Source: Uranotaenia lowii (taxonomy: Eukaryota > Arthropoda > Insecta > Diptera > Culicidae). From it: a stretch of DNA of 64,000 nucleotides. Where the stretch lies: NCBI RefSeq assembly GCF_029784155.1, contig NC_073693.1, positions 163,724,031 through 163,788,030 of the forward strand, read 5' to 3'. This document shows positions 1 to 11,084 of the stretch, in pieces (the stretch's first letter is position 1; the number at the start of each line of letters is the position of its first letter). The notes under the pieces were generated by a model. It searched no databases and was not told where the DNA came from. It saw nothing but the letters and a program-made list of their open reading frames with translations. Both the position numbers and the translations under genes were made by a program.

Positions 1-213
1 GTTTTCTTTCACGTGTCAGGTTTCACACATCACTAACACGTCAAATATCACTTTAGAAAGTTCAATAACCTGAAGGATGTTATCAAACTTTTCCAGATCA
101 TTCATACTCCGAATGTTCCATTGAAATATTCGTAGATTTTTATTATTATTATTGCCTATTGCTAAATTAAAATCTACTATGTTATCGTTATATTTATTTT
201 TTAAAGTATCCAT
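1..213 (-). pseudogene. Non-LTR retrotransposon ORF2, N-terminal endonuclease fragment
   Basis: The minus strand reads an endonuclease start of the apurinic type found in non-LTR retrotransposons. After a ~27-residue leader comes RIFQWNIRSM, then a helix and a VLVMCET motif, in which the E is the metal-binding glutamate. The frame is then stopped by TGA at 16-18, exactly where the family usually has a Trp after ET, so this is probably a nonsense mutation. The rest of the protein lies beyond the left edge of the window. The motif spacing suggests the Jockey/CR1/L2 group, but no finer clade can be read from 65 residues. The start chosen is the ATG at 213. The fragment is probably the 5' end of a dead copy rather than a host gene. 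Confidence 0.6.
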
Positions 214-350
214 AATTAAAATAAAGTATTACAACACACATGCAAACAAATGTTCTGATTCATCTTGCTTTACAGTCATTGATTTTGGAATATAAACAAG
301 TTGGAATAAGTTAAAAAAAACCTTTATATTAAACTGAATTGCGTATAATC

Positions 351-624
351 TACACAGCAAAAATTATTTCCTGTAAAATTACACAAATGTCCTGTAACTA
401 AAAGGAGCAGGACATTTACCGTAATTTTACAGGTCGAAAACATGATTACGTGACATTTAATTTTCAGTGTTCCACTAAAAAGGACATTTGCTGTAATAAT
501 AAATGAATCTTCGTTAACTTTCAAGGAAAACAATTTAAAATTACAGGTTTTGTTAATTACAGATGATTTATATTAAAGGTTGCAGTTTTCAGTGACACGT
601 AATAGTCAAAAAAATTTCTGTGTA
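351..624. mobile_element. MITE, copy 1 (TIR starts TACACAG)
   Basis: This non-coding block of about 270 bp starts TACACAGCAAAAATTATTTC and ends with its imperfect inverse, AAAAAAATTTCTGTGTA. A second copy at 61673-61942 matches it along its length, for example the shared stretches GGACATTTGCTGTAATAATA and AGTGACACGTAATAGTCAAA. Terminal inverted repeats, small size, no ORF and dispersed copies define a miniature inverted-repeat element. The source family cannot be named from sequence alone, and no clean target duplication was found. Confidence 0.75.
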
Positions 625-1486
625 TATCGTACAAAATCTTAGAAATAGTTTTTTTGTTCGAAAATATTAATATTTTTAATTACACTCTATTATTTTATTG
701 AACTGAATAACTAAATTATTGTTCGGTCTAATAATTGTTAAAATACTCAATATATCAACTTATTTCTTTCCTTTTTTAGGGTTTAAAAAATCGGAAAGGG
801 AAAAGAAAAACAGAAGTGGAATTTGATAATTTGTTCTATCCTGTGTGTACTGAATAACAAAGGTTCGTTTTATTTAAAAAGTATGTAAAAAACTCCGATT
901 CATGAAACTTTGATTAAAAATAAGAAATAAGAAAAAAAAAAGATTGGTATTTCTATCGCAGTTTTCATTCAACTTAAACCTTAGAGGCTAAGGAAAACAT
1001 TTAGTGTTTGCTGCTTTGGTTTTGAGTAGAAGAGTCGATCTTCATACTTAATTAAATTATAAATTAAATTATTGAAAGTTTTAGCTGCGGGAGTTATTTG
1101 AAAATTTCGACTCTCAGAACGCAAGTGCGTGGAATTTTCGCTTTTATTCTAAAGCGGTATTCGTTTAGAAATTTGACAAATATGTATGCGTATACAGGCC
1201 GGACTCGATTATGCGTTCTTCCCCATTTCATTTGAAACCGATAAATAAATCCAAACGATGAACGATTCAAAAAGCCATGACTTTTTTTTAACTACATTTG
1301 TCAGGGAGTAAAAAAGCGTATAAAATTCTTTTTAAAAGAAAGCGTTGGATTTTTTTTTTTGACTGCGAGACAAATTTTGAATGCAGACAATTTCATTTCA
1401 AAAGTAGGTACACTTACTTTAGAGTTTGTGACCCGTGTAATGGCTTCAGAAACGCGTGGATGACTTGTAAACTTTTCGAAAAGTGG
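625..1486. other. Unassigned AT-rich DNA
   Basis: No gene, repeat pair or RNA structure could be supported here. The short open frames are random for this base composition. Confidence 0.5.
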
Positions 1487-2477
1487 TAGGGTAAGTTGCC
1501 CTACTTTAGACCTATTAAGCGGTGCTTTTCAAATAATCACGTAATTCTCATGAATGGGCGAGAGGTTTATATTTTAAAGAAATTCATTTATAGTTCATGA
1601 TCTAGTCTACAAGTTTCAATGAAAATTTTCAATTTGCAAAGATATGGATGATCCAAATTTCCATCTTTGAATTTACTGTTCCTATTTTGGTACTGAACTG
1701 GTTTTTTTCATTGCACCTAGATCTAAAACTCCTATATAAAGTATAATTTTTCGAAAATTCATTCATTCATTTCATTCATGGAATCCTCAATCAAATATTA
1801 TCATAAAAAAGTATTACAGATTTTTAACAATAAAAACACTTAAATTTCTGTGATGAATATCTCAAACACTTTCACTCTCCGTTAGCTTTATCAACAGACC
1901 TATATCTGAAATTTATTTGTGTTTACTTAGTTGTTGTTTATTTGCCTAAAACAGACAAAAAATGTTCGAAATGTTTAATTTTTTTTTTACGTTGTGCCTC
2001 AATTTCAACATCGCACTTTTGTTGATTTGTGGGTATTTAAACAAAGTTTTTGTGATGACTAGTCTAAGAATGGAACATCAAAGTCAAAAGTCTCCTATTT
2101 TTTGAACCTTTCCAAATTTTCCGGGTTTTATATTGACTTTCATTTATTTTTGGAAAAATAGGTAGTGTGGTTCATATTCTTCAAAGTGAAAATAATTTCC
2201 CTTTTAACTTTGGCTTGGACAGTAAAAAAAAAGGATTTTTCCTTATTCACTTTGATTTTGAAACCGCCCCACTATGCGAGCTGTCTGAATTACCACTGAT
2301 TAGATGGTACATTTTTAAAAACGTTGAAAATTTTATCAGAAAGACTTTCTACGGCAAAAAGGGTATGATAGGCTTCAGGAGTATCTTTATTCTATGCTAG
2401 TAAAATGAATTATTTACAGTTTTCTGCATTTTAGGACTAAAGTAAGCTTGAGGTCCAAAGTAGGAGCACTCACCCTA
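1487..2477. mobile_element. Non-autonomous TIR element, TA-type ends (family TAGGGT)
   Basis: The left end reads TAGGGTAAGTTGCCCTACTT and the right end, read inward on the other strand, TAGGGTGAGTGCTCCTACTT. Extended a few bases, about 22 of 27 positions match. Both ends start with TA, consistent with a TA target duplication as in Tc1/mariner-like elements. The ~990 bp interior has no transposase frame. An open frame at 2167-2400 is unremarkable and probably not a gene. Confidence 0.6.
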
Positions 2478-2479
2478 TT

Positions 2480-3004
2480 TGAAGGTGTTTGTTCTCAAGA
2501 TCACGACTTTTCTAGAAAACACTATCCTGTCCTAGTATTGTGTAATTGTTCAGCTCACCTACTGAAGATCTGAACTACTGTTGCCTCCAAATATCAGCTG
2601 ATGGTACATTTTCCAGATGATCAAATCTGGATGTAGTAATTGACTGTTGTAAAGTGTTCCTAGTCTTTCAGGAAAATTTGAAGACAATTTTAAGCATATT
2701 AACATTAAATTTGCAATGTTTTGGATAGCTGAGGCATGGAATGTAGAAGGATGCAGTTCCAGGGTCTTCCAGGACGATCTCGTGGTGGTTGTTATCAGAG
2801 AGCGACTACCATCAATTCAACAAAAGTTCATGGCCCAGAGTAACATTTTTCAAGAAGAAGATGTTTAGATTAGATGTAATGAATAATAGAGAAATTGTAA
2901 CCGATTTTTCTTAAAATCAAACAAAAATGGGTTAAATGACTTAGTTTCATTCATTTAAGGTAATTTTAAATCTATTTGGTAAAGAAATAGGCATTTTCTG
3001 TAAT
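2480..3004. other. Unassigned stretch, possibly interior of a decayed Tc1-like element
   Basis: No recognisable coding sequence is visible. It leads into the Tc1-like right end at 3005-3177, so it may be the decayed interior of that element. A matching left end was not found. Confidence 0.3.
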
Positions 3005-3177
3005 GTGCCGAATACTTTTGTCCAACGAAAAATTGTGAACTTTATCTTCTTCTTCCCTTCTTATTATGAAAGCATACTGAAATAAGAAGTAAGAATATCA
3101 CATCACAATCAAATAATAGTTACATTAAATAAATGCGATACGTTAATTTATGCCGAATACTTTTGTCCAGCAGTGTA
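3005..3177. repeat. Right end of a Tc1-like element with two direct repeats (IR/DR)
   Basis: The 19-mer TGCCGAATACTTTTGTCCA occurs at 3005-3023 and again at 3151-3169, followed by GCAGTGTA at the outer edge. Read inward, the end is TACACTGCTGGACAAAAGTA, typical of Tc1-like termini. Two copies of the transposase-binding motif about 146 bp apart match the IR/DR arrangement known from Sleeping Beauty-like members. No left end and no transposase are visible, so this is a remnant. Confidence 0.5.
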
Positions 3178-3662
3178 GACTCGAGTATGACCTGTATCTT
3201 ACCAACCATTTATTTGATTGAAATGCTTTCTCTGGAGGATATGAATGTTATTTTATGATAATTCATGAAAAAATAAGATAAGCCGTTTTTCAACAAATTA
3301 TTCTTACTTTACATGTTATATTTTTAGGAAGGGTACACATTTTTCAGTCATGGCGTGGGTCAGCGTTCTCCACGGACACTTCGTCGCATCAATAATTTAG
3401 GTGACTGATTTTTTTATTCTTTTATTTTTTTATTACTGCCCTGCAGCTCAATAATTCTCAATTGGAAATCCTGAACCCACTTTGATGGATTTAGATGTTA
3501 AGAAATTAACTGGATTTGGTTACTTTTGTGCACTAAAAAAAGTTTCACTGGATTTTCAGCTGTCAAAAACTGACCAAATCATTACAGGTTCACCATGAGA
3601 ATCATGAAAATCCGTTAAGTGAGTTTAATTTTTAGTGTTTAGTTTTTAAACCATCGTTTGAA

Positions 3663-3697
3663 AGATGCTAGCCATCATATCTTCGAAAGATGTACCG
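3663..3697 (+). repeat. SINE-B internal fragment
   Basis: The stretch GATGCTAGCCATCATATCTT and the bases after it closely match the interior of the SINE at 62766-63009 read on its own strand. It is a short orphan fragment with no promoter or tail. Confidence 0.4.
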
Positions 3698-3879
3698 TCA
3701 ACTGGGGCATCATGCAATACTTTTCAACTTCAATGGCTTCTAAAAACTTAATGTCCTCAGATATTCATACTGCTTGTACATCAAAATGTTTAAGGTTGAT
3801 GGGAGATCAAATTCACGTAGTCAGCAAAAATAAACTAGTTATTTTTAAATTTCAAAAATATGCGATTTTCACCATATTT

Positions 3880-4440
3880 TGAAAAAGGGGCAAGTTGCCA
3901 AGAACTTTGTTTATACTGAAAAATCAAATGAAATCGTGTAAAAATTTATAGTTTGTGATATATTTTTAGTATCAGAACGCATGAAGCATCAATTTTTAGT
4001 TATCTTCGAATTTAATTTTTCAGTTTTTCTGTCATAAATGTTTTTAAAGAAAAAGCATATGGATACAGCATACATTTAGGGGTAAAAAAATACTTCACAA
4101 ATTTCTAGTAGCTTAAATCATATAAATAAATGTTTGGATGGATGAAATATTGATATGAACAAACGTGTGATGCAAATCAATCATAATCCAGCATATGGAA
4201 TCGAGATTTAAATGGTTAATCTTTGATTTGCGTTTTGATGCATTTGAGCCCAGACTGGTAACTGAATTAAAAAATATTTATTTAACAATAAATGGCGATT
4301 GTCCGAAAACTATGATTACACCAATAGTGATGACAAAGGCTATTAAAACCAATATTAGGCTTTCAGGTGATTATCATTAAGCAAATCCGTCATACTGGGT
4401 AAAGTTTTTCACGGCATGGAAAATTGTAAAAAATATTGTA
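3880..4440. other. Unassigned AT-rich DNA
   Basis: Nothing recognisable. The open frame at 4195-4380 (61 aa) has no motif and no supporting context. Confidence 0.4.
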
Positions 4441-4482
4441 CATCAGATTAAAGAGTTAAGTAAAAAGGAATCTCTTCGAGGA

Positions 4483-4534
4483 ATCATCAAGTTTCCTTGA
4501 GATTCTGTATGTGTTTGTGTTCGTTTAAAAAAAA
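4483..4534 (+). repeat. SINE-B 3' end fragment with A-tail
   Basis: The sequence runs through AAGTTTCCTTGAGATTCTGT and TTTGTGTTCGTTT into A8. It matches the 3' end of the SINE copy at 62766-63009. Only the tail end is present, as expected for a 5'-truncated retroposon. Confidence 0.5.
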
Positions 4535-4539
4535 GTGCA

Positions 4540-6240
4540 AACTTAAATATTAAAATTTCGACAGCTTCTTAAAAAAATTTCAACACTCACGACATAAGAA
4601 CATTTACAAAACAACAGGTTTTTGACATCACAAATCGGTTATGATGGATTTTTACACAAATTGTGCTTAATTACTTTTGCTTCTTCCTTGGCATCGTTAA
4701 TATTTCAGAAACGCGTTAGTCTGAACTCTGAAAAATAGACAAAATAATCAAGTCTACTCTAAAATAATAGGTACCACAAAACATTGTCTAAAAGAATATT
4801 TGTGGAAATAGTTGATTTTTCATTTCTCACACCAATTCCAGATAATATACAGACGTCTTATCAAATCTTAATTAAGTGAAACTCAAATCCAGCTCTGGTC
4901 CCTCACCTGCCATAAACACAACACTTATACACACTGACAGAAGTTCAACCAAATGAGCGATTTGTGGGACCAAGTGTACCGTGAAAAAATTTAATTAAAC
5001 TTCACACTTGCCGCATTTCCTTTCCTTATCATACGAAGCCAAAGGGAGGTCGAAAAAAAAAACTTTGCTGCAACCCCTTCTAGTAGACTTACCCTTAAAG
5101 TTACAGTTTCCTGTCTCCTGTGCCTATTTCCGTAGTCACTTTACCCAACCATTTGAGTACAGTACCTCCATTTTCCAGTGCACATTTCACAGTTGGTTGT
5201 ACATCGAAAATAGTCGAACCCGAGTCGAGTAGTTACTCTACCTCATCCGAACTACCCATGTTGTCAGTACAGTTGTAGTTGTTGATTTTAATTTACCACA
5301 CACTGCGGATGGATGCCACACACAAGTTCCAATGAAAAACCAGCAACAGATACCCACCCCCACATCCAAAGACACCCACCCACCCATTCCAGACTAAAAG
5401 GAAGACGGTGAGTGGGGTTAGGTGTGAGGGGAGGCCCCACCCCCACTTTTTCCTTCCCACCATTCGCCCTCCAGCGGAAATGATGGGCTTAATTTGTTGA
5501 GTTCCGATTGCTCGGCGCACAGTTTCCTAAACCCGCACGTGGCCCAACCCAATAAATCCCGAATCCTTTGGCAGCAAGTGGGGGCCTGAATCTTTTTGTT
5601 TGTTGATTTTGTGTACTTTTTCCGTTAACTAAACTCACCGTGCAAACTCGACTGTCGGTTCGGTGCAACAAACTAAAATTACATGGAATTCTGATATGTT
5701 TCCATTGTGTTGTAGTGAGGGTATCATCATCTCACGACCGACATATGAACGGAAATATGTCTATGGGTAGGATAAAAATATATATGAAGGTCTCCGGCCA
5801 GGGGCCAACGATTTCATATCTACGGATTATGGCTGCCTCTGTTCTGTTGTTGGATTGTAGAGGTTATGAATAATTAGTGATTGGGAAGGATTTCATGTTT
5901 TTACAACTGCACTTAATCGGTATTGATTTGCGATTGCTGGAAACGTTTAAGCCAACTGGCAAAATGAAAATTGAGGAATGTAAACGTCCAGGAAATGAAA
6001 AACCCTGTCCCTTGATTATAGCCAAATAGTTGATTGGCGTTTTAATTGAGCTTAATCCTTCATCAAAAGAAAGTAAAAGCAAACTCGTTTCTTAGGGATG
6101 TCAAAGTAAATTGAACGATTAAAACGAATTTGAATAAAGATTTCACATATAAATTACAACCATTATCTGGCCATTAGAGGATAAATTATCGCTGCCAATA
6201 ATATTCAGTGCAAACCAATGATTTTGAACTCAATAGGCGT
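4540..6240. other. Unassigned, partly higher-GC DNA; possible host intergenic or intronic sequence
   Basis: Around 5000-5870 the base composition is more balanced than in surrounding DNA, and no repeat pair or transposon end was found. Several small open frames exist on both strands, but none carries a domain or a convincing splice pattern. It is the longest stretch in the left half without a mobile-element signature, so it may be single-copy host sequence. Confidence 0.35.
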
Positions 6241-6241
6241 T

Positions 6242-6478
6242 TCAATGGAAAACGACTGTACTCCATTTCCCCGAAAACCATTGCCCAGAATGAAACATTA
6301 CCAGAATTTCAATCACCAGAAATCCACTTCCCCAGAATTTTTTTTCCCAGAATGCACCATTTACCAGAATTTTTTTTCCCAGAATGAACCATTTCCCTGA
6401 AAAAAAATTACCAGAATGAACCATTTCCCAGAAAATTTTTCGTAAGAATTGCCATTTCCCAGAAAATTTAATATATTT
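6242..6478 (+). repeat. CCAGAATG-rich degenerate repeat, left arm of an inverted pair
   Basis: About ten variants of TTCCCAGAATGAACCATT and CCATTTCCCAGAAAATTTT follow one another. The reverse complement of this block occurs at 14205-14405, sharing CCCGAAAACCATTGCCCAGA near the outer edge. The two blocks therefore form a large inverted pair around 6.5-14.2 kb. The open frame read through it on the minus strand (92 aa, rich in WEMVHSG-like repeats) only reflects the repeat. Confidence 0.7.
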
Positions 6479-6544
6479 ATCCAACCTGAAATTCAAAAAA
6501 TTAAAATGATTTTTTTCCACAAAAATTGGATTCTCATAATACTA

Positions 6545-6720
6545 TTCTTTTGCGGCAAAGCCGCAACCAACGTGGATGCAGGGGCCGAGGCGGCACAAAG
6601 CCGCCGAAGCTCCCAAATCCGAGGTGGCCACCGACCCGCCGTCGGAAGCGGCGGCCCTAAGACATTGGTCTAGGTCTGCCGGGGCTTCCTAGGTCTGCGT
6701 GGAAACTAGGGTTCATCCCA
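6545..6720. repeat. GC-rich, palindrome-rich block directly 5' of a SINE
   Basis: A sudden GC-rich island in AT-rich DNA contains the palindrome TGCGGCAAAGCCGCA and a second short inverted repeat, GGCGGCACAAAGCCGCC. It ends where the SINE at 6722 begins. It is probably a fragment of another transposable element. Its identity is unknown. Confidence 0.35.
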
Positions 6721-6721
6721 G

Positions 6722-6911
6722 GGCTTGTGATATAGCTCAGATGGCAAATCAGTTGCTTTCTGAGCCGATGTCCGTGAGTTCGAGCCCAAGAGTAAACATC
6801 GATAACAGTTGTACCGGAGAAGTTTTTCATTGACTTGTCCGCCAACTTCATCGTTGATATAAGTCGCGAATGACATAAAGATGTTAAAACGACTATAATC
6901 GAAAAAAAAAA
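6722..6911 (+). mobile_element. tRNA-derived SINE-A, copy 1
   Basis: The element begins GGCTTGTGATATAGCTCAGA, containing an RNA polymerase III A box (TATAGCTCAGATGG). A B box (GAGTTCGAGCC, 6776-6786) follows at tRNA-like spacing. The body contains CGTTGATATAAGTCGCGA and the copy ends in an A-rich tail. Two further copies at 14932 (plus) and 45652 (minus) confirm the family. It should be transcribed by polymerase III and mobilised by a partner LINE. Which LINE cannot be told here. Confidence 0.85.
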
Positions 6912-9452
6912 TAAAGAGGTGATCCTTTAGCCCCGCGACAGCGTGAAGGACAAAACGTCTTTCAAGTTCGAACGCGCAGCGTGAGGAGTCGGATGCCAAA
7001 ACGGTTTTTAAAGGACCATGGTAAACACTGAATCAATTAAAGTAGGGTCAAGTGGGGTAATTATGAACACGGGGTAATTCCGAACAAGTGCCAAACGCGC
7101 TGCTGTGGGGGATGAATGAACACAAAAAGTTCCAAAAGTGGTAGTTTAACATCCGATTGATAGCTGTAAGCTATTTCCGATCTGTTTTGAAATCATAATG
7201 ATATCATTTTAAATGTTTTAAAAAACCATTACCCCGTGAAACGGAAATCGTTTCGGACAGTGTTTAATGTTTTAAATATCTGATCATAGTAAATCCAGCT
7301 GGAATGTTGTTATCACTTGTTTTACATCCAGTTTATGATGCTCTGTCTGGATTTTGAAGAAATTTTGAAAAATTTTATTCGCACTGATTTACAGATGAGT
7401 GTTCATATTTACCCCATAGTTTTCGTCCTATGGGGTAATTATGAACACATCTTCTCATGCATTTCCCGACATTTCTAATGCTTTTTTATGGTCAAATGAT
7501 TTATTCATCAACTTAGGGGGCCATTCACTAATTACCCAAGCATTTCCAGATGCCTTCCCCTCCTCCCGTTGTAAGAAATTTCTTTAAAAAACTACTCCCC
7601 CTCCCTTTTTATAAGATCTTAAAAAACATTAAGGACCGTGAATAAATCTTAGCCGGGAAACATCAATACTCGGCATTTATATCCCAGAATCCACTGTCCA
7701 CTGGACCAAATTCAATAAATTTCATGATTAAATTAGGTCTGCAATGTGATAAGTTTGTAAATTTTTGAGAAATTGATTTTTTTCTTCTAAAAATGAGATT
7801 CGGATTGAGAAAAAAAGTTATGCCAGTTCTTTTCAGTCTTTGAAAAAAACTTTTGAACCTCATTTCATTTCTACTGGAAATAAAATTTCAAAAGTGTAAA
7901 AAGTGAATAAAACAGAAATTCTAAAAAAAAGCTCAATCCGTAACCAAATTTAAACAAGTCTTAAATTTGTTAAAATATAAAGTAATAAGAACTTGCTTTC
8001 GTTGGTAGAAAAAAGGCAGTCAAAAGTTTTACCGGTATTACCAAAACCGAAAACCTGTATCCCAGGAATACCGAATACAGATTTTACGTGCTTTCAAAAC
8101 CTGGTTTTTTGGTAATTGATAAATAACAAGGTTATAAACCAGACTTGTAGAAATGTTTAATTTTACTATAAATTAATTTCACCATTTGTTTACGAAAGGT
8201 TTGCTGATCGAGCTTTTATTCATAACTGTGTGAAAACTAACATTATTATGAACCTTAAATCTCTGTGGTCAGCAAAAAAAAAATGAAAAACTTTGATAAT
8301 TTTTTATTAGTGAATAAGTACACAAAGCAAAGGTCTATTTTCCTGTATGTTTGGACAACGTGCTGCTTTTCAGAACATTTGAATTACAGCAAATAATAAT
8401 TGTTTATGTGTTACATCCGGATGTCAAAGATCCAAAATCTATTTTCTTGCAGTCTAATTTTTATACTTAGATACTTTTTCCAATGTTAATTTGTTCGAAT
8501 ATTTTTTTTTTAATTTGGTGCAAAATGAATATCGTTTGGTTGAAGATTTTCTCTTTCAGTTTGTTGAGGAAAACTTCGGTAGTACTTCAATTTTATTTTT
8601 TGAAAGAAAAGAGCTACTTATGTGAAATTTGATACAGGTGATAAAAAAATTTATAAGTGTCAATATTTTTCAAAACAGTCGATCATATAGAACTGACAAG
8701 CCTTGTAAAAAATGACCGTTTACTGATCCAAGAAGATTTTAATGAATGTTTTTGTGAAACAATCATTTTAAAATATTTTCAAATTTTCGGTATATGTATA
8801 GGTTTCAATTTCATGATACCTCGCACGTACGTGTAAAGCCTAGCCCGTGCCTTTTGGTGAAGACTTGATATTTGCTGCGCAGGACATTTTAAACGGATGA
8901 AAAAACTATCGAGTAGCCTAAATCGTCTAAAATTTTACGCGTATGGCGAGGTCCTATCAAATAAAAATGTTCTGTAAAGACATAAAGAAACGGAAAAAAG
9001 AAACCAAGAAAAACGTGAAAGATTCAACAATGAAATTAAACTCTCGAAACGAAAGATAAAAAAATATCAATAAAAACGAACACTAAATAGCTATTTCTCT
9101 ATTCTTTTGCATCTTAATTTTGATACCATTTGTATATTTTGCAAGTTTTATACTTGAATTGAATTGAATTTTTATAAAACAACCCATTTCTTATTACTGC
9201 TGATTTATTTTTTTTTTTTTTATAAATATGTCTTTATTAGTCTTTTAATCATTACATTTAAGTTACATTATTAAAGTTAAATTAAAGTGTTCAGATCAAT
9301 TATGATCAGTTCAACTCTTTGATACAGTTAATTTTAAACATTGTTTATTTGATTTTAATTTGCTTTAGCAATAAATAATTTGATTTATAGGAGAATATCC
9401 TGTTGAGCAAAAAAAAAATGTATAAACTTAATCCTAAATCCTAAAAACTAAC

Positions 9453-11084
9453 CTAATTGTAAAGAGAACGAATCTCTGCGATGGAAGACTGCATCGATTT
9501 GCCTCTGAAGTTGGAGATGATTTTGTTGGCCATCTCTTCGATCGATTCTATGCCTGCAATCCGATGAAGATCTTCGGTGCTGTGCCAAGGTGGAAGCCGC
9601 AAAATCATTTTCAGAACCTTGTTCTGAATCCTCTGGATGGCTTTCTTCCTCGTCGCGCAGCAGCTAGACCAAATCGGGACTGCATACATGATCGCTGGTC
9701 GAAAGACCTGTTTGTAGATTAACATCTTGTTTCGCAGACACAACCTGGATTTCCTGTTGATGAGAGAATAAAGAGATTTAGTGTATTTATTACATTTAGA
9801 TTGAATATCTTCAATGTGATTTTTAAAAGTAAGATTCCGATCAAGTGTGAGTCCCAAGTACTTCACGTGATCAGACCATTCTAAAGAAACCCCATTAAAA
9901 GTTATGGAATGATTTTCATTAGGTTTTAAAAAATTTGCTCTTGGCTTATGGGGAAATAAAATAAGTTGAGTTTTGGAAGCGTTAGGAGAAATTTTCCACA
10001 TTTTCAAGTAATTCAAAAAGGAATTTAAATTTTGTTGCAATCTACTGCGTACCACCCGTAAATTCCGACCTTTGGCTGAAAGCAAAGTGTCATCAGCAAA
10101 TAATCTTCTACCTTTTCCTTCTGGGACATCAGGAAGATCAGAAGTAAAAATATTGTATAAGATTGGCCCAAGTATACTGCCCTGAGGGACACCAGCTCTA
10201 ATGGGTGTCCTTTCAGAGCATGAATTTTGATAGCTTACTTGTAAGGTTCGGCTAGTCAAATAATTTTGAATAATTTTGGTGAGATATACAGGAAAATCAA
10301 ATCGAGCTAATTTAGCTACTAAACCTTTGTGCCAAACACTGTCAAAAGCTTTTTCAATATCAAGAAGAGCAACACCAGTTGAATAACCTTCAGATTTGCT
10401 AGCGTTAATCATATTAGTTACACTCAAAAGTTGATGTGTAGTAGAATGTCCATGACGAAAACCAAATTGTTCATCAGGGAAAATAGAATTCTGATTAATG
10501 TGAATCATCATTCTATTCAAAATAACTCTCTCAAATAGTTTACTTAAAGATGGAAGCAAACTAATTGGTCGATAACTTGAAGGCTCTGAAGCACTTTTTC
10601 CAGGTTTTAAAATTGGAGTTACTTTGGCATTTTTCCATTTATTGGGAAAATAAGCCAAGTGAAAACATTTATTGAAGATTTTAACTAAAAAATTTAAAGT
10701 GCTTTCAGGCAACTTTTTAATAAGAATATAGAAAATGCCATCTTCCCCTGGGGCTTTCATATTTTTAAATTTTTTGCAAATCAATTTAAGTTCATCAATA
10801 TTTGTCTCACAAGAACTTTCAAACACATTTTGCTTTGAAAGAATATCATCAAATTCTAAGGAAATTTGAGCATCAATTGGACTTACAACGTTTAAATTAA
10901 AATCATGAGCAGACTCAAATTGTTGGGCTAATTTTTGAGCCTTTTCTGAATTAGTTAAAAGAAGTTTATCCCCATCTTTCAAAGTAGGAATTGGCTTCTG
11001 GGGCTTTTTCAGAATTTTAGTTAATTTCCAAAATGGCTTTGAGTAGGGTTTTATGTCCTCTACTGCTTTACGCAAAATTTTCAT
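9453..11084 (-). CDS. Jockey-1 ORF2, reverse transcriptase part (after a frameshift)
   Basis: This reverse transcriptase copies the element's own RNA at a nicked chromosomal site in the nucleus. In order, it shows a KMKAPGEDG-like entry helix, YRPISLLPSLSKLFE, the motif A region ALLDIEKAFDSV with the first catalytic Asp, GVPQGSILGP (motif B), FADD (motif C, the paired catalytic Asps) and KYLGLTLD (thumb side). The C-terminal part keeps the PAIMYAVPIWSSC and QNKVLKMIL motifs of the Jockey clade. It ends at 9453. The first codons overlap the end of the endonuclease frame. Both belong to one ORF2 split by a frameshift in AAAATTTTGCG at 11070-11084, possibly loss of one copy of an 11-bp direct repeat (inference). 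No stop interrupts the 543 codons. Confidence 0.9.
   Translation of the reverse strand: MKILRKAVEDIKPYSKPFWKLTKILKKPQKPIPTLKDGDKLLLTNSEKAQKLAQQFESAHDFNLNVVSPIDAQISLEFDDILSKQNVFESSCETNIDELKLICKKFKNMKAPGEDGIFYILIKKLPESTLNFLVKIFNKCFHLAYFPNKWKNAKVTPILKPGKSASEPSSYRPISLLPSLSKLFERVILNRMMIHINQNSIFPDEQFGFRHGHSTTHQLLSVTNMINASKSEGYSTGVALLDIEKAFDSVWHKGLVAKLARFDFPVYLTKIIQNYLTSRTLQVSYQNSCSERTPIRAGVPQGSILGPILYNIFTSDLPDVPEGKGRRLFADDTLLSAKGRNLRVVRSRLQQNLNSFLNYLKMWKISPNASKTQLILFPHKPRANFLKPNENHSITFNGVSLEWSDHVKYLGLTLDRNLTFKNHIEDIQSKCNKYTKSLYSLINRKSRLCLRNKMLIYKQVFRPAIMYAVPIWSSCCATRKKAIQRIQNKVLKMILRLPPWHSTEDLHRIAGIESIEEMANKIISNFRGKSMQSSIAEIRSLYN

Noticed and set aside
6242..6520. 92-codon minus-strand frame in the CCAGAATG repeat
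   Set aside because: The sequence is periodic with the DNA repeat (GKW, FWEM, VHSG), hence not a gene.
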